Shown here: positions 10,460 through 18,941 of the stretch, piece after piece
How positions within the stretch are numbered: the first letter of the stretch is position 1
Layout of the letters: each line of letters starts with the position of its first letter
NCBI RefSeq assembly: GCF_000024865.1
Contig: NC_013595.1
Location: 7,936,001 to 8,000,000 of the forward strand
Direction of reading: 5' to 3'
From: Streptosporangium roseum DSM 43021
Lineage (GTDB): Bacteria; Actinomycetota; Actinomycetes; Streptosporangiales; Streptosporangiaceae
DNA: 64,000 nucleotides
Notes under the pieces: model-generated
Seen by the model: only the letters and a program-made list of their open reading frames with translations
The model's database searches: none
What the model was told of the DNA's origin: nothing
Position numbers and translations under genes: made by a program

Positions 10460-11407
10460 CTACTTCAACCTGATCGAGGAGATCGCGGTGTTGATGTCGC
10501 GCCAGCGCTTGCGCTGGGCGTCGGGGATCGTCACGAAGACCATGGCGGGCTTGGCGCCGGGCACCTCCGTCACGGCGACGGCGGCCATGGAGAAGCGAGG
10601 CTTGCCCTTGACCTCGTACCTCACCCGGTAGGCGAGCACCCAGCCGCCCTTGATCCGCTGGGAGGCGGTCCATCCGATCCTGGCGTCCTCGGGGTGGTGG
10701 TTGAGCGTCCAGCGGGCGGCCAGCAGCGCGGTGTCCTTCGGGCTCTCCTGCACCTTGATCGGCACGGGGCAGCTGACGAGCATCGCTCGGGTCGGCACGC
10801 CCTTCACCTTCGGCAGCACCTGCTTGGTGGAGAACGGCGAGGCGCCGTGGGTCTTCCACGGCTTGCCGAGCCGGGCCAGCGACACGCCCGACTTGGCGTC
10901 CTGCAGGCGGCGCTTGGTCTTGTACTCCTTGCCCGGCAGCCGGCCGAGCCGCTTGTCGCGCGGCAGCCCGGGGACGCGGGGGTCGGCCAGGGCCGCCACC
11001 ACCGCCGCGCTCCGTCCCTGCGCGCGGGCCGCGCTCACGGCCGGCGAGGGCGACGGCGGGATCGCCGACGCCGAGGAGGAGGCCGACGACAGGGGGGAGG
11101 GAGCCGGCGGCGAGCTGACACCGGGCGAGGGCGTCGCGGCAGATGGCGCGGCGATCGGCCCCGACGCTTCCCCGCCCGGCTGATCTGAGGGGCCGGAGTA
11201 GACGAACCCGACCACGGCCGCCACGGCGGCCACGACCACCGCGGTGACCACGGCGAGAATCCGGTAGATCACGCGCATCGGCAGGTCGCCGATGCGCGAC
11301 TTCTTGACCGGTGACCTCGGCGGGCTCACCGGTGACTTCGGCGGGTCGTCAAGGGCGACCCTTGGCAGCTCGGACGTGGCCGCCTCGGCGGTCACATACG
11401 TCGGCAC
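10460..11407 (-). CDS. Membrane-anchored Ser/Pro-rich protein of unknown function
   Basis: About 315 aa. A 45-residue cytoplasmic head (PKSPVSPPRSPVKKSRIG) precedes one helix (VIYRILAVVTAVVVAAVAAV), then a roughly 60-residue Ser/Pro/Ala linker and a globular domain of about 180 aa ending SSIRLK. Conserved-looking parts include LPGKEYKTKRRLQDAKSG and the KGGWVLAYRVRYEVKGKPR strand pair. I do not recognise the C-terminal family. GTG 11407 is chosen since a GGGGGA site precedes it; a later ATG just before the helix is possible. The topology suggests a type II protein with its domain outside. Confidence 0.7.
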   Translation of the reverse strand: MPTYVTAEAATSELPRVALDDPPKSPVSPPRSPVKKSRIGDLPMRVIYRILAVVTAVVVAAVAAVVGFVYSGPSDQPGGEASGPIAAPSAATPSPGVSSPPAPSPLSSASSSASAIPPSPSPAVSAARAQGRSAAVVAALADPRVPGLPRDKRLGRLPGKEYKTKRRLQDAKSGVSLARLGKPWKTHGASPFSTKQVLPKVKGVPTRAMLVSCPVPIKVQESPKDTALLAARWTLNHHPEDARIGWTASQRIKGGWVLAYRVRYEVKGKPRFSMAAVAVTEVPGAKPAMVFVTIPDAQRKRWRDINTAISSIRLK

Positions 11408-11602
11408 AGAACCCGTCCCCCGGGTCCCCGGAGTCCCATCCAACCCATCGAGCACGATCGGGAGCGTACGACAAATCCAGTTTTCTCGTGCACGATACCC
11501 ATCACACTTCGGGAACGAGTACCTCCCTCCGTGTAACGACAGCCTCCCGTGTAACGAGTATCTCCCCCGGTCGGCGGGAAGCCCGCCTGCGATGATTCGA
11601 CG

Positions 11603-11781
11603 GTGCCCGTAGAACGCCAGGTAGAGCTCCGCTTCCACCGCACCTCACGTGAGGCCGGGACCACGCGGAGGGGCCGGCGCTCCTCGACGATCAGCGCCTC
11701 CCGGTGGTCTACGACAGCCCGTCCCCGGCCCGCCTGCCCCCCTGGGGCGGGGTGCCGGCCGACGTCGTCAAGATGATCTGA
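11603..11781 (+). pseudogene. Frameshifted short coding remnant
   Basis: The GTG frame from 11603 reads PVERQVELRFHRTSREAG and then turns into Arg/Thr-rich nonsense. Near 11660 the neighbouring frame takes over with EGPALLDDQRLPVVYDSPS and PPWGGVPADVVKMI, ending TGA 11779-11781. Together they look like one small protein of about 60 aa broken by a single-base change. No family recognised. It overlaps the end of the convergent hydrolase gene by 14 bases. Confidence 0.35.
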
Positions 11782-12460
11782 GCGGCCCGGAGCCGGCGGG
11801 CCGGAAGCCGCCGTGACGCAGCCACGGGGCGTCCGCGACGACCGTGCACGAGCCCGGTTCGATCTCGGTGAACCCCGCGTCCCGGACCACCGGCAGGCCC
11901 GAGCCGGTCAGCGCGGCCCATCCGGCGGAATCGGCCGTCCGTACGGCGGCCGCCAGCCCCCGGTCCCGCCACGCCTGCCGGGCCCGCTCGTCACTGCCCC
12001 ACCAGGCGAGCTGGGCCGCGTGCCCGGCCTGGGCCATCGCCTTGCCCGCCGACATCTCCAGCTCCGGGTTGACCCAGAGCGTCACCTCCCGCGCCGGTCC
12101 CGGCGGGGCCGAGTCGGTCAGGTCGGTGCCGGAGACCTGGAGCCTGGACAGGTCCTTGGGCCAGTCGTCGAGCGGCACCGGCGGATGGACCCGTACCTCG
12201 GCGGTGCCGGAGGTCACCGTGATGCCGGGCAGGTCGAGCACCCGGCGCCACTCGGCCCCGCGCGCACGCCGGACGACCTTCCTGATCCCGATGTCCTCCC
12301 AGGACCGGACCGCCTCGGCCCATTCGCCGTCGCCGAGGGTGCGGGGGTCGTCGAGCAGCGTCAGCACGGCCAGCGCGGCCGCCTCCAGGGCGTCGGTGCG
12401 CTCCGGCGGGGCCGCCCGCTCGATCCTGACCACCAGCGGGAGCACCTTCTGACCGGTCAC
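11768..12460 (-). CDS. Peptidyl-tRNA hydrolase, Pth2-like family
   Basis: 230-aa cytosolic protein. The C-terminal half carries the Pth2 fold core: a beta strand VTLWVNPELEMS, the helix GKAMAQAGHAAQLAWW that matches the lysine- and histidine-bearing catalytic helix, and the later SGLPVVRDAGFTEIEPGS strand pair. Pth2 enzymes release peptides from peptidyl-tRNA that drops off ribosomes. The N-terminal 100 residues form an actinobacteria-specific extension. GTG start at 12460 with GGAGGCGGC upstream. It follows the MFS gene on the same strand with a 64-base gap, so the two may be co-transcribed. Confidence 0.8.
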   Translation of the reverse strand: MTGQKVLPLVVRIERAAPPERTDALEAAALAVLTLLDDPRTLGDGEWAEAVRSWEDIGIRKVVRRARGAEWRRVLDLPGITVTSGTAEVRVHPPVPLDDWPKDLSRLQVSGTDLTDSAPPGPAREVTLWVNPELEMSAGKAMAQAGHAAQLAWWGSDERARQAWRDRGLAAAVRTADSAGWAALTGSGLPVVRDAGFTEIEPGSCTVVADAPWLRHGGFRPAGSGPLRSS

Positions 12461-12524
12461 GCCGCCTCCGCCCGTCGCGTGACCGATCCGGTGCCGTGCC
12501 CGCCGACTGATCCACTTCGCTCAT

Positions 12525-13808
12525 TCACGCTTTCAAGGATGCCCTCTTGGCGATGGCGACCGACATCAGGGCGGCGATCAGGCAGAGGAACCCGGCCGCG
12601 TACCAGGCGAGGTCGTAGGTGCCGAAGTGGTCGCGGGTGAGTCCCGCGCCCACCGCGGCGACGGCCGCGCCGACCTGGTGGGAGGCGAAGACCCAGCCGA
12701 ACACCACCGCGCCTTCGGAACCGTAGATCTGCCGGCACAGGGCCACGGTGGGCGGGACGGTGGCCACCCAGTCGAGGCCGTAGAAGATGATGAAGACGAG
12801 CATGCTCGGCTCGGTGGTCGCCCCGAACAGGCTGGGCAGGATCATCAGCGACAGCCCGCGCAGCCCGTAGTAGGCGCCGAGCAGGATCCGAGAGTCGACC
12901 TTGTCGCTCAGCCAGCCGGACGCGATGGTCCCGGCGACGTCGAAGATCCCGACCAGTGCGAGGAGCCCCGCGGCGGTCGGCTCGGCCATGCCGTGGTCGT
13001 GGGCGGCGGGGATGAAGTGGGTGCCGACCAGGCCGTTGGTGCTCATTCCGCAGATCGCGAACCCGCCGGCGAGCAGCCAGAAGGGCCGGGTCCGCGCGGC
13101 GCTCCGCAGCACGCCGAGCGCGTGCGCCGCGGCCCTGGCTGCCCCGCCGGGCCTGGCGGGCGGGGCGGCCGTGACCGCGCCGGGGTCGGCTCCCAGGGCG
13201 GTGGTGCCCACCTCCTCCGGGTGGTCGCGCAGCAGGAACCAGACCAGCGGCACGACGACGAGGGCGGCGGCGGTGACCGTGACGGCGGCCGTGCGCCAGC
13301 CCTGGGCGACGGCGAGGTGGGCGAGGACGGGCAGGAAGATGAGCTGCCCGGTGGCGCCGCCCGCGGTGAGGATCCCGGTGACGAGGCCGCGGTGGCGGAC
13401 GAACCAGCGTTCGGTGAGGGTGGCGGCGAAGACCAGGGCCATCGATCCGGTGCCGAGGCCGACCAGGACGCCCCAGCACAGGACGAGCTGCCAGGGGGCG
13501 TTCATCAGGATGGTGAGCCCGCTGCCGGCCGCGACGAGCAGCAGCGCGCCCGACACCACCCGGCGCATGCCGAAGCGGTTCATGAGGGCGGCGGCGAACG
13601 GGGCGGTCAGGCCGTAGAGCATGAGGTTGACCGAGACGGCCAGCGAGATGGTGCCCCGGGACCAGCCGAACTCCTCCTGGAGCGGGGTGATCAGCACGCC
13701 GGGCGTGGCGCGGAACCCGGCGGCGCCGAGAATGGCCACGAACGCGACTCCTGCCACGATCCAGGCGCGATGCAGCCCACGCTTACGCGTCTGAAGAGTC
13801 GTTGTCAT
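12525..13808 (-). CDS. MFS transporter (monocarboxylate/oxalate-formate type)
   Basis: 427 aa with about twelve membrane segments. The N-terminal half has FRATPGVLITPLQEEFGWSRGTISLAVS (loop and helix, broken here by description) and the MNRFGMRRVVSG loop, and the second half repeats the pattern with SGWLSDKVDSR. This layout is shared with monocarboxylate or oxalate/formate antiporter-like MFS proteins; the substrate is unknown. ATG 13808 (MTTTLQTRK) begins the basic cytoplasmic N-terminus; another ATG four codons upstream is possible. No ribosome site clearly decides. Confidence 0.88.
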   Translation of the reverse strand: MTTTLQTRKRGLHRAWIVAGVAFVAILGAAGFRATPGVLITPLQEEFGWSRGTISLAVSVNLMLYGLTAPFAAALMNRFGMRRVVSGALLLVAAGSGLTILMNAPWQLVLCWGVLVGLGTGSMALVFAATLTERWFVRHRGLVTGILTAGGATGQLIFLPVLAHLAVAQGWRTAAVTVTAAALVVVPLVWFLLRDHPEEVGTTALGADPGAVTAAPPARPGGAARAAAHALGVLRSAARTRPFWLLAGGFAICGMSTNGLVGTHFIPAAHDHGMAEPTAAGLLALVGIFDVAGTIASGWLSDKVDSRILLGAYYGLRGLSLMILPSLFGATTEPSMLVFIIFYGLDWVATVPPTVALCRQIYGSEGAVVFGWVFASHQVGAAVAAVGAGLTRDHFGTYDLAWYAAGFLCLIAALMSVAIAKRASLKA

Positions 13809-14106
13809 GCGGCCAATCATGGAGTTCGGCGGCACGCGCCCACGAGTGGCCCGGGTGCCAATATCCGAAAAGATCGGGCCAAGCCGGCGGCGCCGGCGGT
13901 ACGGCCGGGCCGGGGGCGGACCGGACGGCAGAAGGTGATCTTTCTCCCTGCGGCAGGCGACGCTTTCCGGCCCCCGGCGCCCCAATGGCCGGGCCGGCTA
14001 CGGAAAGTGGTCCCCGGAACACAGTCCGGGATAGAAATTCCACTCATGAAGTGGTTCAGCGATCTGATATAAGCGGGAAAAACCCTTCCGAAAAAGGAAC
14101 GGAGAC

Positions 14107-14217
14107 ATGGGCGAGACCCGAGGCTGCCGCCACAGAACCCGGCACCGCCACTGCGGACATGCCGGTCCACGGGTTCCGGAAACCCGGAAAACCCTACCCC
14201 TCGGTCACTGTCCGTGA
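14107..14217 (+). CDS. Possible 36-aa Cys/His/Arg-rich micropeptide
   Basis: Short frame MGETRGCRHRTRHRHCGHAG onward. It is supported by AAAAAGGAACGGAG upstream and a TATAAG -10-like box at 14068. Codon usage is not clearly that of a selected gene, and the product resembles no leader peptide known to me. It lies 430 bases upstream of the ABC operon. Treated as a candidate only. Confidence 0.2.
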   Translation: MGETRGCRHRTRHRHCGHAGPRVPETRKTLPLGHCP

Positions 14218-14420
14218 GCGAAATCGCGATCCCCGCCGGAGTTTCCGAACAGCTTACCGCCATCCCGACACATTCGGGAGCCCTCCGACGATTCCCCCGT
14301 CGTCACCCTCCGTCATCTCACATACTGGGACTATTCGGTCAAACGTTACGTTTTTCCTGATCCTCACCAATTGGGGAGTTTGGCGCTTCACGCCCGACTT
14401 TGTTACAGCTTGGGACGGTG

Positions 14421-14520
14421 CCGGTCTCAGGTCTGCAACACCCAAGTCGTCCTACTTGTCCGAGGGAGAGTCCCGGTGCTCAGCTTTGTTCGACAATGCT
14501 GGCGGCTGACCTCAGACCGG
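14421..14520 (+). ncRNA. Structured 5' leader of the oligopeptide ABC operon (candidate cis-regulatory RNA)
   Basis: A closing stem pairs CCGGTCTCAGGTC (14421-14433) with GACCTCAGACCGG (14508-14520): 12 of 13 pairs. Inside are three local hairpins: CAAGT/ACTTG (14443-14447 with 14454-14458), GGGA/TCCC (14464-14467 with 14471-14474), and CAGCTTTGT/ACAATGCTG (14481-14489 with 14493-14501, one mismatch, three-base loop). The result is a multibranch fold ending six bases before the AAAGGAG ribosome site of the binding-protein gene. I match it to no known riboswitch class. Confidence 0.5.
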
Positions 14521-14540
14521 ACAATTAAAGGAGTGCTGGC

Positions 14541-16286
14541 GTGTTCCAATCGCGGACATCTGGCAAGTTTCTAGCTGCTGTGGCAGGAGGTGCGCTCCTG
14601 CTGACCGCCTGTGCGGGTAACGACACGGGGGCGGACAAGCCGGCCGCGTCGGGCTCGGCGTCAGCCTCGGCTCCGGCTGCACAGAGCATCACGTACGCCT
14701 ACGAGCAGGAGTTCCACTCCTACAACGGCAACACCGCTGCGGAGAACGCCACCCGTAACAACGGCCCCCTCCAGCGCGTGCTGACGGGCTTCTGGTTCTA
14801 CGGCGACAAGGGCGCCATCACGCCCGACAAGGACTTCGGCACCTACGAGAAGACCTCCGACGACCCGCTGACCGTCGAATACACGATCAGCGACAAGGCC
14901 GTCTGGTCGGACGGCACGCCGATCGACTGTGACGACGCCCTGCTCTGGTGGGCCTACAAGTCCGGCAAGATCAAGGGCTTCTCCGCCTCCGGCACCGACG
15001 GCGTCCAGGACACCAAGGTGCTCGACTGCGACAAGGGCGGCAAGAAGTTCACCCTCGTCTACGACAAGCCCTTCGCCGACTGGGTGGCCAACGGCCCCGG
15101 CGCGGCCGAGATCATGCCGGCCCACGTGGTCGAGAAGCAGGGGGGCCTGTCCGAGGACGAGTTCATCGCCGCGGTCAAGGCCACCGACGCGAAGAAGCTC
15201 GAGAAGGCCATCAAGTTCTTCAACGACGGCTGGATCTCCGAGGGCACGCTGCCCGCGGCCGACCTCATCCCCGCCTCCGGCCCGTACAAGCTCTCCAAGA
15301 TGGACGCCGGCCAGTCGCTGACCTTCGTCGCCAACGACAAGTGGTGGGGCACCCCCGCCGCGACCCCGACCATCGTGGAGCGTTTCATCGCCCTCGACGA
15401 GCAGGCCCAGGCCCTGCAGAACCGCGAGGTCCAGATCGTCGAGCCGCAGCCCGGCCCCGACGTGCTCAACCAGCTCAAGGCCCTGGAGGGCGTCCAGGTC
15501 AACCTGGGCGACGCCTACACCTACGAGCACCTGGACTTCAACTTCGACTCCAGCCCGTTCAAGGACAAGGCGCTGCGTGAGGCCTTCGCCAAGTGCGTGC
15601 CCCGGCAGCTCATCGTCGACAACCTGATCAAGCCCGTCGCGCCGGAGTCCAAGCCTCTGGAAGTCCGCAACGTGGCCCCGTTCCAGAACAACAGCGCCGC
15701 GGTCGTCGCGGCCAGCGGCGGCGCCGGCGTCTACGCCCAGCAGGACATCGAGGGCGCCAAGGCTCTCGTGGAGAAGGCGGGCAAGACCGGCCTGGAAGTC
15801 AAGATCGGCTACCAGACCCCGAACCCGCGCCGTACCGCTGCCGTGCAGCTCATCATCGACTCCTGCAACAAGGCCGGCTTCAAGGTCGTCGACAAGGGCT
15901 CCGAGGACTTCTTCGGCACCGTGATGCCCGCCAACAACTATGACGTGGCGCTGTACGCCTGGGCGGGCTCCTCCCTGGTCAGCGGCTGGGCCTCCACCTT
16001 CACCACCCCGAAGAAGTGCGACGGCGAGAACAAGGGCAACAACAACGGCTGCTACTCCAGCAAGAAGGTCGACGAGCTCATCAAGAAGCTGAACTCGACC
16101 GTGGACCTGGCCGCGCAGGACCCGATCATCGCTGAGATCGAGAAGAACCTCTGGGCCGACCTGGCCACCATCCCGCTGTTCCAGCACCCGGGCCTCAGCG
16201 CGTGGGACGAGACGGTCAAGAACGTCGTCCCGAACCCCGCGCAGTCGACCATCACCTGGAACATGGACAAGTGGAGCCTGTCGTAA
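14541..16286 (+). CDS. Peptide ABC transporter substrate-binding lipoprotein (SBP_bac_5 family)
   Basis: 581-aa extracellular lipoprotein that delivers oligopeptides or similar solutes to the adjoining permeases. The signal peptide ends at lipobox LLTAC (Cys near residue 24), followed by a Ser/Ala-rich tether. The mature part has the family 5 features: YDKPFADWVANGPGAAEIMPAHV, the LDFNFDSSPFKDKALREAF segment, and a C-terminal LATIPLFQHPGLSAWD near the pocket. GTG 14541 lies seven bases after AAAGGAG. First gene of a five-gene operon; a 16-bp hairpin separates it from the first permease, probably keeping the binding protein in excess. Confidence 0.93.
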   Translation: MFQSRTSGKFLAAVAGGALLLTACAGNDTGADKPAASGSASASAPAAQSITYAYEQEFHSYNGNTAAENATRNNGPLQRVLTGFWFYGDKGAITPDKDFGTYEKTSDDPLTVEYTISDKAVWSDGTPIDCDDALLWWAYKSGKIKGFSASGTDGVQDTKVLDCDKGGKKFTLVYDKPFADWVANGPGAAEIMPAHVVEKQGGLSEDEFIAAVKATDAKKLEKAIKFFNDGWISEGTLPAADLIPASGPYKLSKMDAGQSLTFVANDKWWGTPAATPTIVERFIALDEQAQALQNREVQIVEPQPGPDVLNQLKALEGVQVNLGDAYTYEHLDFNFDSSPFKDKALREAFAKCVPRQLIVDNLIKPVAPESKPLEVRNVAPFQNNSAAVVAASGGAGVYAQQDIEGAKALVEKAGKTGLEVKIGYQTPNPRRTAAVQLIIDSCNKAGFKVVDKGSEDFFGTVMPANNYDVALYAWAGSSLVSGWASTFTTPKKCDGENKGNNNGCYSSKKVDELIKKLNSTVDLAAQDPIIAEIEKNLWADLATIPLFQHPGLSAWDETVKNVVPNPAQSTITWNMDKWSLS

Positions 16287-16348
16287 CCCCCTCGTTCTAG
16301 GGCCCGTTCCCTGACCGTCGCGTGCGGTTGATGGAACACCAACCACCC

Positions 16349-16390
16349 AGGGCCGGGACCGGAGAATCACCAACCTCCGGTTCCGGCCCT
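16349..16390 (+). terminator. Intra-operon hairpin after the binding-protein gene
   Basis: AGGGCCGGGACCGGAG (16349-16364) pairs with CTCCGGTTCCGGCCCT (16375-16390) with one mismatch and a ten-base loop. No T-run follows. It probably acts as a partial terminator or a 3' stability element for the binding-protein mRNA segment. Confidence 0.65.
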
Positions 16391-16432
16391 GACCCGCACA
16401 TATAGTCCTTCGAATGAGCAGGAGGTGACGGA

Positions 16433-17941
16433 ATGATCGTCTTCATCGCGCGGAGGCTGGTCATCTCGTTCTTCGTCCTCCTGGCGGCCACTTTCATCAT
16501 CTTCGTGCTGACGGCGCTCTCGGGCGACCCGTTGGAAGACCTCCGCCAGGACAACAGCCCCAACAAGGCCAACAAGATCGCCGACCGCACCGAACGGATG
16601 GAGCTCGACGTCCCCATCCCGGTCCGCTACCTGGGCTGGCTCGGCCGCATCGTCCAGGGTGAGCTCGGCGTCAACCGCGACGGCCAGGATGTCGCCCCCC
16701 TTCTCGGCCACGCCCTGTCCGCCACGCTCCAACTGGTGCTCGCCGCCACCGTGCTGGCGATCGTCGTCGGCATCGTCGTCGGCATCGTCTCCGCCCTCCG
16801 TCAGTACAGCGGGTTCGACTACAGCGTGACCTTCGCCGCCTTCGTCTGCTTCTCCCTGCCGATCTTCTGGATCGCGGTGATGCTCAAGCAGTACATGGCC
16901 ATCGAGTTCAACAACTGGCTGAAGGACCCCGGCATCCCGCCGACCGTCATCGGCATCCTGACGCTGCTCGGCGGCCTGATATTCGGCGCCCTCACCGTGG
17001 GCGACCGCAAGCGGCGGCTCCTCGCCTTCCTCGTCGGCGCCGTGATCAGCGGCGCGCTCTTCACCCTGCTCTCGGTGACCCGCTGGTTCGCCGACCCCGG
17101 GTTCGGCCTCCCGCTCGTCCTGGCCATCTCTCTCGCCGCCGCGGTGGGCTTCACCGTCCTGTCCGCCGGGCTGCGCCAGCGCGGGCCGCTGTACGCCGCC
17201 CTCGCCGCCGCCCTGATCGGGGCGGTCGCCTCCCAGGTGCTCGCTCCCGTGCTGGCCGACCCCACCTGGCTGGAGATCATCGGTCTCGCCCTGGTGACGG
17301 TCGCGGTCTGCGTGGGTCTGGGCTACGGCCTCGGCGGGTTCCAGCGCCGCCAGGCGATCACCGCCTCCGTGCTGACCGGCCTGTTCACCGGCGCTGTGAT
17401 CTTCGTGGACCACCTGCTCCAGGCGTTCGACTCCTACAGCAAGGCGGTGCGCGGCCGGCCGATCTCGACGATCGGCGCGCGGACCCCCAACTTCGTCGGC
17501 GACTTCTGGCAGCTGAACCTGGACTCGGCCGGTCACCTGCTGCTGCCGAGCATGGCGCTCATCCTGGTCTCGCTGGCGACCTACACGCGCTACAGCCGGG
17601 CGAGCATGCTGGAGGTCATGAACCAGGACTACGTCCGCACGGCCCGCGCCAAGGGCCTGCCGGAGCGGACCGTCGTGGTCAAGCACGCCTTCCGCAACGG
17701 GCTCATCCCGGTCACCACGCTGATGGCCTTCGACTTCGCCGGCGTCATCGGCGGCGCGGTGGTCACCGAGAACGTCTTCGGCTGGCAGGGCATGGGCAAC
17801 CTGTTCATCAAGGGCCTGCGCGAGGTGGACCCGGCCCCGGTCATGGCGTTCTTCATCGTCACCGGGACCGCGATCGTCGTCTTCAACATGGTCGCCGACA
17901 TCCTCTACGCGTACCTCGACCCGCGCATCCGGCTGTCCTGA
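16433..17941 (+). CDS. Oligopeptide ABC permease, DppB/OppB type, with large insertion
   Basis: 502-aa inner-membrane permease. The N-terminus (MIVFIARRLVISFFVLLAAT) and the C-terminal core with the coupling EAA loop (DYVRTARAKGLPERTVVVKH) and GGAVVTENVFGWQGMG are classic OppB. Family members are about 310-335 aa. This one carries roughly 180 extra residues between about 155 and 345 that add four or five hydrophobic segments (TVIGILTLLGGLIFGALTVG, LLAFLVGAVISGALFTLL, LVLAISLAAAVGFTVLSAG and others). The insertion precedes the SAGHLLLPSMALILVSLATY helix. AGGAGGTGACGG precedes ATG 16433. Partner of the next permease. Confidence 0.93.
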   Translation: MIVFIARRLVISFFVLLAATFIIFVLTALSGDPLEDLRQDNSPNKANKIADRTERMELDVPIPVRYLGWLGRIVQGELGVNRDGQDVAPLLGHALSATLQLVLAATVLAIVVGIVVGIVSALRQYSGFDYSVTFAAFVCFSLPIFWIAVMLKQYMAIEFNNWLKDPGIPPTVIGILTLLGGLIFGALTVGDRKRRLLAFLVGAVISGALFTLLSVTRWFADPGFGLPLVLAISLAAAVGFTVLSAGLRQRGPLYAALAAALIGAVASQVLAPVLADPTWLEIIGLALVTVAVCVGLGYGLGGFQRRQAITASVLTGLFTGAVIFVDHLLQAFDSYSKAVRGRPISTIGARTPNFVGDFWQLNLDSAGHLLLPSMALILVSLATYTRYSRASMLEVMNQDYVRTARAKGLPERTVVVKHAFRNGLIPVTTLMAFDFAGVIGGAVVTENVFGWQGMGNLFIKGLREVDPAPVMAFFIVTGTAIVVFNMVADILYAYLDPRIRLS

Positions 17942-17957
17942 AATCGGAGAACCACCC

Positions 17958-18941
17958 ATGACGCTCAATGCGCAGGCAACGGAACCTGGCACCCCATCCG
18001 ATTCGCAGGGCATGGCGATCGTCGCCCGGACCCAGGGCCAGATGGTCCGCCGCCGCTTCTTCCGGCACCGCGCCGCACTGGCCGGGATGATCATGTTCGG
18101 CTTCGTCATCGTGCTGGCGTTCAGCTCCATCGGCTTCGCCGGCATCCCCGGCTGGTGGGACAAGACCTACCTCGACACCGGCCCCCTGACCAACCAGGGC
18201 AGGCCGACCCTCAGCCTGATCCCCGAGTTCCTCGGCGGCACCGGCATCCACCTCGGCGAGCACCCGTTCGGCCAGGACGACATCGGCATCGACTACTTCG
18301 CGCTGACCATGCGCGGCGCCCAGCAGTCGATCATCATCGCGTTCGTCGTCGGCCTCGTCGCGACCCTCACCGGCGCCGTCGTCGGCGCGCTGGCCGGCTA
18401 CTTCCGCGGCCGGCTCGAAGCCGTGCTGATGCGCCTCACCGACGTGATGATCACCATCCCGGTCCTCGTCATCGCCGCCGTCGTCGGCCGGATGATGGGC
18501 GACAGCGGCGCCCTGGTCCTCGGCGTCTTCCTGGGCCTGGTGACCTGGCCGACACTCGGCCGCCTGGTCCGCGGCGAGTTCCTCTCCCTGCGGGAGAAGG
18601 AGTTCGTGGAGGCCGCCCGCGCGATCGGCACCCGGCCGAGCCGGATCATCTTCCGCCACATCCTGCCGAACACCATCGGCGTGATCATCGTCAGCGCCAC
18701 CCTGGGCATCGCCAGCGCGGTGCTGCTGGAGTCCGCGCTGTCCTTCCTCGGCCTGGGCATCAAGCCACCGGACACCTCACTGGGCCAGCTCATCAGCCGT
18801 TACCGCAGCGCGATGGTGGTCCGCCCGTGGCTGTTCTGGTGGCCGGGCATGTTCATCATCATGATCGCGCTGTCGATCAACTTCATCGGCGACGGCCTGC
18901 GTGACGCCTTCGATCCCCGACAGACCCGGGTGCGTGCCTAA
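17958..18941 (+). CDS. Oligopeptide ABC permease, DppC/OppC type
   Basis: 327-aa inner-membrane permease, normal family length. A soluble head (QMVRRRFFRHRAALAGMIMF, the conserved OppC N-terminal motif) leads to six helices. The EAA coupling loop reads EFVEAARAIGTRPSRIIFRH, followed by ILPNTIGVIIVSATLGIASA and ESALSFLGLGIKPP. It pairs with the enlarged OppB-type permease to form the channel. GGAG lies about nine bases before ATG 17958. Its TAA shares one base with the ATG of the next gene, indicating translational coupling. Confidence 0.95.
   Translation: MTLNAQATEPGTPSDSQGMAIVARTQGQMVRRRFFRHRAALAGMIMFGFVIVLAFSSIGFAGIPGWWDKTYLDTGPLTNQGRPTLSLIPEFLGGTGIHLGEHPFGQDDIGIDYFALTMRGAQQSIIIAFVVGLVATLTGAVVGALAGYFRGRLEAVLMRLTDVMITIPVLVIAAVVGRMMGDSGALVLGVFLGLVTWPTLGRLVRGEFLSLREKEFVEAARAIGTRPSRIIFRHILPNTIGVIIVSATLGIASAVLLESALSFLGLGIKPPDTSLGQLISRYRSAMVVRPWLFWWPGMFIIMIALSINFIGDGLRDAFDPRQTRVRA

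Larger units (their letters stand above)
13809..14540. other. Long intergenic region upstream of the peptide ABC operon
   Basis: 732 bases between divergent genes. From the left it contains the MFS promoter region, a TATAAG box at 14068-14073 followed by a 36-codon frame (14107-14217), AT-richer DNA around 14330-14400 with AACGTTACGTT, and the folded leader at 14421-14520. No other gene is convincing on either strand. Confidence 0.6.

Noticed and set aside
14661..16373. 570-codon minus-strand frame opposite the peptide-binding protein
   Set aside because: Shadow frame; the plus strand encodes a complete SBP_bac_5 lipoprotein.
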